Shown one piece after another: positions 45,101 to 57,200 of a DNA stretch of 64,000 bases. This DNA is from Chrysaora quinquecirrha. Its lineage: Eukaryota > Cnidaria > Scyphozoa > Semaeostomeae > Pelagiidae. The stretch's first letter is position 1. Every line of letters begins with the position of its first letter. The notes under the pieces were generated by a model. The model did not search any database, had not been told where the DNA came from, and was given only the letters and a program-made list of their open reading frames with translations. Location of the stretch: contig JACTAT010000014.1 of NCBI GenBank assembly GCA_014526335.1, positions 7,546,659-7,610,658 on the forward strand, read 5' to 3'. The position numbers were made by a program, and so were the translations under genes.

Positions 45101-48100
45101 GGACAGACTGCCAGGGCAGTAGTTACCTAATGTCCTCGAGGGACAGACTGCCAAGGCAGTAGTTACCTAATGTCCTCGAGGGACAGACTGCCAAGGCAGT
45201 AGTTACCTAATGTCCTCGAGGGACAGACTGCCAAGGCAGTAGTTACCTAATGTCCTCGAGGGACAGACTGCCAAGGCAGTAGTTACCTAATGTCCTCGAG
45301 GGACAGACTGCCAAGGCAGTAGTTACCTAATGTCCTCGAGGGACAGACTGCCAAGGCAGTAGTTACCTAATGTCCTCGAGGGACAGACTGCCAGGGCAGT
45401 AGTTACCTAATGTCCTCGAGGGACAGACTGCCAAGGCAGTAGTTACCTAATGTCCTCGAGGGACAGACTGCCAAGGCAGTAGTTACCTAATGTCCTCGAG
45501 GGACAGACTGCCAAGGCAGTAGTTACCTAATGTCCTCGAGGGACAGACTGCCACTGCGAAGGCAGTAGGCAGTAGTTACCTAATGTGCTCGTGGGAGAGA
45601 CTGCCAAGGCAGTAGTTACCTAATGTCCTCGAAGGACAGACTGCCAAGGCAGTAGTTACCTAATGTCCTCGAGGGACAGACTGCCAAGGCAGTAGTTACC
45701 TAATGTCCTCGAGGGACAGACTGCCAAGGCAGTAGTTACCTAATGTCCTCGAGGGACAGACTGCCAAGGCAGTAGTTACCTAATGTCCTCGAGGGACAGA
45801 CTGCCAAGGCAGTAGTTACCTAATGTCCTCGAGGGGACTGCCAAGGCAGTAGTTACCTAATGTCCTCGAGAGACAGACTGCCAGGCAGTAGTTACCTTAT
45901 GTCCTCGAGGGACAGACTGCCAAGGCAGTAGTTACGTAATGTCCTCCGGGGACAGACTGCCAAGGCAGTAGTTACCTAATGTCCTCGAGGGACAGACTGC
46001 CAAGGCAGTAGTTACCTAATGTCCTCGAGGGACAGACTGCCAAGGCAGTAGTTACCTAATGTCCTCGAGGGACAGACTGCCAAGGCAGTAGTTACCTAAT
46101 GTCCTCGAGGGACAGACTGCCAAGGCAGTAGTTACCTAACGAAATGTGCTCTGAAACTTGGCTTTCCCATTGATTTTTGGCCGGGATTGCTAACGGTCTT
46201 TTAAGTTAAGAAGAATAACCAGAGAAATAGGCTCACCTTTTTGTTCTGGAACCTCGTAAGCCTCGGGCTTTATAACAGCAACTGTTGATTGAAGCGGGAA
46301 GAATTTCTGCAGCTCTTTTTGGGCAGCTGCTGGTGATTCAGCTCCATGAATAGGGTTAATTTGCGCATCTTCATCAGCGAATACTGCTCTCAGGCTAAAC
46401 AAAACGGAAGCTTTATTGATTATTCTGAAAACTGTTGGTTTAAAACTGAATAATATAGGTTGTGAGAGTGGCCAAATGATAAGAGAGTATGAGAAAGAAA
46501 TAGAATATGGCACAAAATATCCACAAAATATGGCAGCTGTTTCTTTCAGTCAGTCCTCTGTTCGAACTGAACCTGTTTCAACTGCAGTAACTAAGGAAAT
46601 CATTCGGGCAGAGCAGCCGCCATCTTTTGCGGAAGCCTCAATTGACAGATTATAGATACGTTCAGCCTAGTCGAGCAGGCCAAGAAACCAATGAATTTGG
46701 GAATCCTTGCATCAATCAAATTCTATCAGAGTACACAAAGCCTGTTCTTTCAGAATGTAACCAAATGAAACACGTCCTATTAATTAGCTCAGAAGAACAT
46801 CGTTGGCTCTTTACTCATGCTGTCCAGGTTAAAATCCCATCTACAGAAATATGCCACTTGTGGAAAAATCTATCCTAGTGTTTGCCATTCATGAAAATAT
46901 ATAAAGGTGTATATAGGGTACGAAAAATGACGATAAATAGATACTGAAAGAGTTGGATGCAAGGAAATGAAACAGAGAACGATTCTCAACACAATTTTAT
47001 TCAAGAAAAACTTCTTGCACACTAAGGCCTTAAAGGTGTATATAGAACTGAAGAAGGCTTAACAAAACCAAAACACCAAGCCAAACGATAGGAGAGACTT
47101 GGGGGCTGTAGTACTTGGAGAGTTTGCCACTCGTTGAAAATCTATACTTTAACGAGTATGAAGAGAAATGAGCTGATTTACCTATCAGGGGCTGCCTCCT
47201 TTGCTTCGGCCACATCTTTTGGACCAAGTAAGTTACGCCATGCTTCCACGGCATCTTCTCTTGCAAGGCATAATGCCAAGGATGGACCACTAGAACAAAA
47301 GGGTCTCCATTTAGAATTATGAATGTACTGTACAATCAAAGAACCAACTTATAACAGATTTGCTCTGAGCAACCGTAAATCATCTAATTACCCTCTCCTC
47401 GAAACAAGCCCCCACCCTGGAGCGAGAAATTGCAAATAAGCCCTCCTCGAACAAGCCTCAAAGAAGTGTTAGGATGGTCAGGGCCAGAGGGCTTTTTGTA
47501 TGTCCTCAGTAGTTCTTTAACGTCTTAGATAAATATTGAGAATAATATTTAGATAAATATTAGATAAATATTCGAGTCACGGACAGCAAAGTTTTACACC
47601 TTGTAATTTGTGCTTCCTAGTCTGGTTTGAACCGCGTACATTTACCAGAAATGGCGTAAGTGTAAACCAATCCAGGCTGCGTCAAGTACACTGCCCTCTT
47701 CCCTCATTAGGATCTTATTACTCAAAATACAACCATGATATCAACCTGCTTACCTGGTCATGTTATTAATTAAAGATTCAAAATAATCTTCATCTTTATG
47801 ATCAGCATAGAATTCTTCAGCTTGCTCTCTTGACAACTGCATCTCTTTTGACATGGCGATTGTGAAGCCAGATTCTTGAATTTTCCCAATATTGACTCTG
47901 GAAATGCAAAATAATATTTGTTGATTATCAAGGCATTCGATGAACTATCACGAAATTCAGACACTGTTATCAAGTGTTCATAAGTTTTGAATAACAGTGG
48001 TCAGGCTTTTAGGGTAGCTGGAGGCCTAAGTCAAAAGATTAAACATTGTACTTCTTCCAATAAAACGTTTCCCGCTATGTCAGAGGGTTGGCTGACTGCA

Positions 48101-48262
48101 TCCTTCTCTGCCAGGGCAATCTGTTTTGGGTTTCTGCTGCAACGAGACCTAAGGCCTGCAGGTCTTCTGTGATATTGTCACTCCATCTTTCTCTTGGCCT
48201 TTCTCTCGTCCTTCTCCCTTTGATCAGTAAACTATTGAACAAGCTGATGATTGATTAACTTA

Positions 48263-48293
<31 letters not shown>

Positions 48294-51200
48294 AATTGAT
48301 TGATTAACGATTGAACTTGGTTCAGTAAACGATTGAAAATTGAAGGTTATTATTTTACTTCCAGATGGGGTTAATCATCTGGCAAAATACCGTATTTCAT
48401 CGTATAAGCGCCCTCCCTCGAATAAGCGCCCTCCCTCGAATAAGCGCCCTCCCTCGAATAAGCGCCCTCCCTCGGATTGCGTTGCCTATCAGGTTGTTCC
48501 TTGACACTCCTTTAATAGTGTCTGTGCAAGCTCTTGATGGAATAGCCTGCGTGCAAAATTTAATTGGTAAAGTCTGCACGCGGGCTATTGATGGAATTGA
48601 TCAAGCGACACCTTTTGCCAGGTGCTGCAAAACTATCTTTTCGCCAGAACGTTCAAATATTTGCTTCTCTTTGAGACGCCTCCGGTACAGTATGCTCTCA
48701 GAAAGAGTGAGGATCACTGCTTTCCAAAGGCGGAACTCTCCACATCTTTGCATCAAGTTTCGCTGATGGAATCTCTTGCCCAACTTATTATAACGAAAGT
48801 CTACGAAAATTGTTACCAGCGTCAAAACTATTCTCTTTTTCCTTTACCGTGTACACTGTACCGGATCAGTTTTGTTTGCTTAAGATGGCATAGACTTCTT
48901 CGATGAGTCGTAGTATTCGCTTCTTGGGCAACTCTGATATAGACAGGTCGCTCGGATCAACTCCGAGCATTAGGCCATTCAATTCAATTTTTTAAAGTAA
49001 ATTGCTGTTGGTGTAGGCTATCGTTATTGTTTGCGAAGAGTGCGACTTATGTAATGAGCCTGAATAGAGCATTTGCGCTTCATACAAGTTCAGTTATTTT
49101 AGGCTCGGTGTGAACAGAATGGCCTCTTTGCAAATCAGTATTAAACAGTGTACTGTATGGGACTGAGGCGTTACACTGTAGCGGTAGCTACATCCACTTT
49201 GATCCGAACAAGTATATGATCGATCCTCTTTTCTAGCAGGTACAAAAACTGTATCCGATGGCTTTTGATCAGCTACAATATAAACGATGTCTTAATGAGA
49301 ATCCAACACTAAAAATTAAGCTAATTCACCTTTTCGTTTCACATAAGCATCTGGTCGGATAAGCGCTAGAGTTCTCTGAATACGTTTCTTTTTCTGCTTT
49401 TCTTGCACTTTTGGTACATTAAAATCCGGAAAGAAGAACGCTAGCTCTCTACAAAGAGGAAGAAATTACAGTTAGCACTTATAATACTACTACTATCATA
49501 TTTTTAATACGATTAATTGTCGTCTAAATGAAATTAACGCCAACAGGTCTGTCTTCTTATTTGTCACAGGCCATTTCTCCGTCTCCGAGTAAAGCTACGG
49601 CAAAACTAGGAGACTTGTCGCGCGCGACACTATATTCAGTGCGTCTCCCAGGATGGCACAACGTGTAACAAGCGAGCAATATGTCCCCTGAGTCATTTGC
49701 ATGTCGTGGCGTGGACAAATTTCTGTTGTCTACCAGAAACATTTGCGTGTCTCTTGCTACAAATTTTGTCGCGCGCTACAAAGTTTTCGTGGTGGCTAAA
49801 CTGGGAGACACCGAGAGGACATCAACGTCGCGCGCGATATGTCTCCTAGCTTAGCTAGGCCTTAACAGTGTTGCCTGAATGACTTGAAACACATGCTGAA
49901 TTTGTCAATAAGCTGCAGATGCAATTTTAGGCCATGCCGACCTATCCGACCCTCTCTCCAAAGGAACAATGTTTTTTCAGAAATCAGACAATGGATTTGA
50001 TATTTTTTGTTGGATTCTGGGTGTTTTTGTTGAGCCAGACTCGATTTACCATGGAGTAACGAACAAAATATAATTTTCTATGAAAATTGGGAAGATGTTG
50101 CAACCAAAAACTCTGTACAGCATAGAGAAATACCTTAATAACACTTGATAATTCCGATAAAGAGCGGAAAAATTGCGAGCATACTTAAAAAAGCTTTTTA
50201 AGTATGCTCGCACTTCTGATACACCTCAGAGTATGAACGTGAGTGTGAGTATCTACTCTTACTTAGAGTGTCTAACGCGACGTTCATTCTCTGAGGAGTG
50301 TCACACGAAAAAAGCTTTAGTATACCCGAAAATAATTCCACTTTTTATATAATTCCACAGTTCTGAAGTTTGCTACTTCTCGAAAACTATTAATGGTATG
50401 TGAAATAACAGTATCTTTAAATACCTTGCGGCACTTTCTGATGAGTCACAAGCATGTACCGCGTTCATTATTGCATCTGTTCCATACTGTGCTCGAATGC
50501 TAAAGGAAAATATGAAACAGATTATAGACAACCAAACAAATCTAATGCGTCTATTGATATGTGATTGTCACTCAAACAATGCAAGAACTTTGTCATCGAT
50601 AATTGTTTATCCCAGAATTAAACCTACTCTGGGCTCCAGAGCCTCAAAGGGACACAGGGGTGGAAAATTAGAAACTCATTTTTACTCCCTGTGACCCTTT
50701 GAGGCTCTGGAAACTGGGATAAATTAAACCTAGAGCAAGTGAATAAACCTTCAAGATCCAGGTGTGAATGTATGGAGTGAGCAGTTAAGCCGTCACTATT
50801 TTAAAACGTTTTTCAAGGAAAAGCTCATTGCAACAAGAACCTTTAAATCCTGGTCAAGTTTTTGGGGGCAAGGCCAAACGATCAAACATTATTGGTCAAA
50901 AGTTTGAGATTTGCGTTGCAAAATTGTGGGACAGTTTGAACACGTCACGAAAAATTCCTCGACAGTCAGAACCTGCTTAGAAATTCTGTTGAAAATCTTC
51001 AAAACATATTCTGCTTGTCACAAAAACGTTCGAGGAGCGATGTTTTGCAACGTGATCCGACGGCCATACATCGTGCTTGACAAGCAAATTTCAAATGACT
51101 GACCAACAATGAATGAACAATGAGGACCGAAACATTGCTTCTTAAAGCAGTACATCCTGAATGACTAAGAAAAGTCTTTGCAATAGAAATTAAATAAACC

Positions 51201-54200
51201 TGTCTTACCTGTCTGGTGCTTGCTCTTTAGCAACATTGACGTCTTTTGGACCAATCATATCTCTGAGTTCTGGTATTAGGCCGTAGCCAGCATCGTCACC
51301 CTTTTTGCTGAGAACCAGAGTAAGAACAGGGCCACTGAAACGAAAGTGTAGACAATAAAAGCAAAGCATGGTATAGCACAGTAGCGCAGAACAAATTATA
51401 GCATAGCAAAGTCTACCATGGCATGGCATAGTATAACATAACGTAGCATAGTGCAGCAAAGCATAGAAAGGTCCAGTACAGCATGGCAAAGCGTATTATA
51501 ACATAGCAAAGCGTTGCATAACATAGCAAAGCAAATGATAGCATAGCATAGAATAGCATAGCATAGCATTTCATAGCATAGTATAAAATGTAGTATAGTA
51601 CAGCAGAGCTTTGTTAGGTCTAGTACAGCATGACAAAGCATTGCAAAGCAAATGATTGCATAGCATAGCAAAGCAAATGATAGCCCAGCAAAGCAAAGCG
51701 TTGCGTGGCATAGCAAAGCAAATGACAGCATAGCAAAGTAAAGCAAATGATAGCATAGAATAGCAGAGTGTAGCGTAGCAAAGCATTGCATATCATAATC
51801 CATAGGACGGCATAGTATAACATAACGTAGCATAGCACAACAGAGGATTAAGGTACAGTACAACTTCACATTAAATTGCATAGCAAAGCAAAGGATAGCA
51901 TAGCACAGCATAGCAAAGCATTGCATATCATAGTCAATAGGACGCCATAATATAACATAACGCAGAATAGTAGCAGAGCGTAGAAGAATACAGTACAGCA
52001 TGGCATAGTATAGCATAGCATAGCATGCATAGCATAGAATAGCATAGCAAATGATAGTATAGCATAGCATAGCATAGCATAGCATAACAGCATAGCAAAG
52101 CAAATGAATTATTCAAAAGCCTTGTGAATTTGTTTTTGTCTATAATTTAACCAAAAATCAACAAATGACCGTTGGCAAGCAGCTTAATTTGATTATAGAA
52201 TACAGATAAAATATCTTTTTTCTCTTTGCTTTTCTATCGAAAAGACACTGAAACTATTGAACTTTTGAATAAGCCCCTTTCTCAAATGAACCCTCCCCTC
52301 GAATAAGCCTCCGCCGTGAAATTAATTTTCGCAAATTAGCCCCAGGGGGCTTATAGGAGGAGTTACGGTAATGTAGTAAATAGCATATTGACTCATACCT
52401 GCTCATGAAATCAATAAGTTGTTCAAAATGATCACTTCCTTCGTGTTGTTTGTAGAATTCAGCTGCTTCTTCTTTGCTTAAAATCTTCTCTTCCTTATGA
52501 AGAATTTCGATACCAGATTCTTCCATCTAAAAGAAAAGAACATTATAATAAATATCCAATTCTAATTTCTTTGGTCTTAACAAGAAAACACATTAGGCTA
52601 CGCTTTTTTATGAAAAAACTTAATAAGAAAATCAAGGCATGATTGCCTAAAAATAAGATGAGTGGATAAGAGGATAAGTAAGAGGATAAGATGATAAGTG
52701 GATAAGTGGATAAGAGGATAAGTGGATAAGAGGATAAGAGGATAAGAGGATAAGAGGATAAGAGGATAAGTGGATAAGAGGATAAGTGGATAAGTGGATA
52801 AGTGGATTAGTAGATAAGTGGATAAGTGGATAAGAGGATAAGAGGATAAGAGGATAAGTGGAAGTGGATAAGAGGATAAGTGGATAAGAGGATAAGTGGA
52901 TAAGAGGATAAGAGGATAAGTGGGTAAGATGATAAGAGGATAAGAGGATAAGTGGATAAGTGGATAAGAGGATAAGTGGATAAGTGGATAAGAGGATAAG
53001 AGGATAAGAGGATAAGAGGATAAGTGGATAAGAGGATAAGTGGATAAGTGGATAAGTGGATAAGTGGATAAGAGGATAAGTGGATAAGTGGATAAGAGGA
53101 TAAGTGGATAAGTGGATAAGATAAGGATAAGTGGATAAGTGGATAAGTGGATAAGAGGATAAGTGGATAAGTGGATAAGTGGATAAGAGGATAAGTGGAT
53201 AAGAGGATAAGTGGATAAGAGGATAAGTGGATAAGTGGATAAGTGGATAAGTGGATAAGTGGATAAGAGGATAAGTGGATAAGTGGATAAGTGGATAAGT
53301 GGATAAGTGGATAAGTGGATAAGTGGATAAGTGGATAAGTGGATAAGAGGATAAGTGGATAAGAGGATAAGTGGATAAGTGGATAAGTGGATAAGTGGAT
53401 AAGTGGATAAGTGGATAAGTGGATAAGTGGATAAGTGGATAAGTGGATAAGAGGATAAGTGGATAAGTGGATAAAGGTAAGGATAAGTGGATAAGTGGAT
53501 AAGTGGATAAGTGGATAAGTGGATAAGAGGATAAGTGGATAAGAGGATAAGTGAATAAGTGGATAAGTGGATAAGAGGATAAGTGGATGGATAAGTGGAT
53601 AAGTGGATAAGTGGATAAGAGGATAAGTGGATAAGTGGATAAGTGGATAAGTGAATAAGTGGATAAGTGGATAAGTGGATAAGATGGATAAGTGGATAGA
53701 GATGGATAAGTGGATGAGTGGATAAGTGGATGGATAAGTGGATAAGTGGATAAGTGGATAAGAGGATAAGTGGATAAGTGGATAAGAGGATAAGTGGATA
53801 AGTGGATAAGTGGATGGATAAGTGGATAAGTGGGAGTGGATAAGTGGATAAGAGGATAAGAGGATAAGAGGATAAGTGGATAAAAGGATAAGTGCATAAG
53901 AGGATAAGTTGATAAGTGGATAAGAGGATAAGAGGATAAGTGGATAAGAGGATAAGAGGATAAGAGGATAAGTGGATAAGTGGATAAGAGGATAAGTGGA
54001 TAAGAGGATAAGTGGATAAGAGGATAAGAGGATAAGAGGATAAGTGGATAAGAGGATAAGTGGATAAGTGGATAAATGGATAAGTGGATAAGTGGATAAG
54101 TGGATAAGAGGATAAGTGGATAAGAGGATAAGTGGATAAGAGGATAAGAGGATAAGATAAGTGATAAGAGGATAAGAGGATAAGTGGATAAGTGGATAAG

Positions 54201-57200
54201 CGGATAAGTGGATAAGTGGATAAGTGGATAAGATGGATAAGTGGATAAGAGGATAAGTGGATAAGTGGATAAGTGGATAAGTGGATAAGTGGATAAGTGG
54301 ATACGTGGATAAGAGGATAATTGGATAAGTAGATAAGTGGATAAGTGGATAAGTAGATAAGTGGATAAGTGGATAGGTAGATAAGTGGATAAGTGGTTAA
54401 CTGGATCAGTGGATAAGTGTTTAAGCGGATAAGTGGATAAGTGGATAAGAGGATAAGTGGATAAGTGGATAAGGGGATAAGTAGTTAAGTGGATCAGTTA
54501 AGGGCTGTTAAGCAGGCAGCCAGTCGTACAAGAGAATCCGGTATTACCAGGTTATCCTTGGCAAGACAAGATTCTTCCTTTGAAGAATTAATGTATATAT
54601 AGTCCAAGCAAAATTTACTCACACTTTTGATGATGCTGTCTGCATAACCGTTTTTCAACGCGTCAGGCTTGATAATCACAACTGAAATTTCTTTAGGAAC
54701 TTCGACAACAACTAGAAAAAAAGCAATAAATGTCATGAATATTGCATCGCATGAAGAGGACGATAGGCGCTGGCAAACGATCAAACATTGTTAAAGAAAC
54801 ATCTGAAAGTTAATTTAGAGGCTATTTTTAACGTTGGCCACGTTGTTAAACATTGCTTGACAGGCAGAATTCGCTAACGAACGTTTTCGAAAACTTTAAA
54901 AACATTTTCTGCTTGACGCACGCAAACAGCGTTTGAAGAGCAATGTTTTGTGACGTAGCAAAGCACGTGTCAACCGTTTTGCTTGATAAGTTTATTTCAA
55001 ATGTTTGAAAATGTTTTATTGTTTTCCAAGGCTTTGTTTCAAAAGTTCAAAGTTACTAGCACCATAAAACAAAAATGTACTAAAATTGCAAAAAATAGCG
55101 GAAGCATCTTGGGGCATACTCGAAAGCCTTATTCAGCTTTATCCATCTATAACCCGGCTTATCCCGCAAGCTGATTGGTGTCTAAACCCAGAGCCAATTC
55201 AGCTTCACTTCTCTGACTGGTACATCTCGATTCACATCGGGTATAAATTCCACCTTATCAAATTGTTTCAGCCTTTTTCTGATGTTTATACTCCGAGGAG
55301 TGGCAACAAAGCTCTTGAGGATATCCAAAAATGTTCCGCTCTTTCTCGCAATTTTGAAGTTTTATACAACTCAAAAACTATCAAAGTTTATTAGCGAGTA
55401 TACAACTGCATTCTACAGTGACGTTGTCTGGCTGGTAGACAAAACTAACTGGTACTGAAAACTACAGCTACCTGGCTCTACATTTGACTGGTTGAATCTT
55501 GCAAAAAGATCGCCTACAATTGGAAGAAATAAGATATATAGGCCTAGAGTAATACGAATTCTCATACTGAAGGTATTGCTCTCTTATGGAGTATATATTG
55601 CAAATAAAAAGGGCATTCAGGCACACGTTTATTTTATAGGAAAGTGCTTTATAAGAAAGTACTGCTCAACTCCTTGAAAATTTAAGAAAGTTAAATATTG
55701 GATTCTTAAAACTTGAAAGAAATGTGTTTTGTATTTCCACTTTTAGGGCTTGTTCTTCTTAATCTCCAAAACCTTCCGAATTTTGAAAACAGAATGCTTT
55801 CAAAAACAGAAGCCGTGATTTTCAAGAAACATGAATTACAAGCAATATTTCCAAGAGCTCGGAATTCGGGTCGAATTTGTCTGAAACATCAGAAACTACT
55901 TGAGTTCGTTCAGTAGAATTCTACTGGGGTAAAATAGTCGTTAAAAACCCACTTAACATAAAGACGATTAGGTGAAAAGCAGCAAAGAATATTTGTAACA
56001 TATTTCAAACTAGTCTCAGATTAATGAAAAGTTGAATAACTGCCTTACCTATTTCCTCTTCTTCTTCTTCTTCTTCGGCCTCTGTCGCCTTCTCTTCATC
56101 TTGTTTCTCATCAGAAATGATTTCTTGCTGTTGAACTTCTGTATCAACAAACTGAAGAGAAAAATTAATGACAAAAATTAACATATAGAAACATTGAATA
56201 ACTATGCAGAACGATGTTTGATGAGCAAATGAGTAAATTTGATGAGCTGCTTGAAGTTGGTGTCATTGTCTCCAGCAACAAAGATTCCAAACAAGACAGC
56301 ACTGATTGCTTTACTTTCGTGGATTTTAAATACTCCTCTCATCAAAAATGTGAAGTCAAGGCACAAAGAGCAAAGAACATACGGATTTATGAATGCAGCT
56401 GCATCATCTAGCGAAGACTTTTAGCTATATTCTAAATTTCACAAGGTAGCTGAAAAGGAATCTGTGTTGCTACATCATGCAAAGAAACAGTGACTAAATG
56501 CGGCAAAAGACATTTGTTGCAAAATCGAGGAATAAAGTACAACACTGTGAGTAACCATTTGCATCAAGGGTAATGTTATTCGATCATGGCTTGGCAATGA
56601 ATTTGTCGCCAATTGCCGCTTTGAGCTGATTTTCTGCAGCTTCCCTGGCTTCTGGTTCCCCTATAGCACTTGAGAGCATTCAAATGTACTTACTAGTTTT
56701 CTCTCACTTTCTCCACTTAGAATCTTGTGTTCTTCTTTTAGCAACTCAGTTATTGAAGAAATAATCAAGGGTGCATTGCAACCTCTAATTACGTTTATCA
56801 GCTGACCACCCTGAAAGGAGTATATTGTATAATTGAAAACAGTCATTCATGGAAAGAGTTTAAGACTTTAAGACACGTCTGTCAGACAGCACAGTAAAGG
56901 AGCAAAAGAGTGAAGCAGTAATACTGCAAAGCAACAACAAAATGACCCAAGGAAAAAATTAATCAGAAAAAGTTCACTCACTCCATAGAATAGAAAAGTT
57001 GGTCTGCTCTTCTCTCTGTACATTGCCAATGATTCAATAGAGTCAGTCTCAGCCTAGATGATGAGGCGAAAAACAGCAAGATAAGAACAAATCTTTGGTC
57101 ACCAAAATTGTGTCAACAATACACTTAAATAGTATCGTGGGGGGGGGGGGGGTGGGTAAGAGCTTCCCCTTATGCTGGCAGAAAGTACCTGGTACACTGT

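Noticed and set aside
44247..46139. CRISPR-like array (regular 40-bp repeats with dyads)
   Set aside because: There are no unique spacers, the units are contiguous, and the context is an animal intron.
47754..47897. NME8 exon acceptor at the first AG of the AGAG pair
   Set aside because: It puts the exon out of frame; only the second AG (exon starting at 47895) keeps the NDP-kinase reading frame.
51396..52103. Cysteine- and tyrosine-rich minus ORF (MLCYAM...)
   Set aside because: Product of the AGCAT-type simple array; flanked by real NME8 exons on the same strand.
52647..53897. 416-codon minus-strand ORF of HLSTYPLI repeats
   Set aside because: Translation of the GGATAAGW octamer array inside an NME8 intron; the repeat alone explains the open frame.
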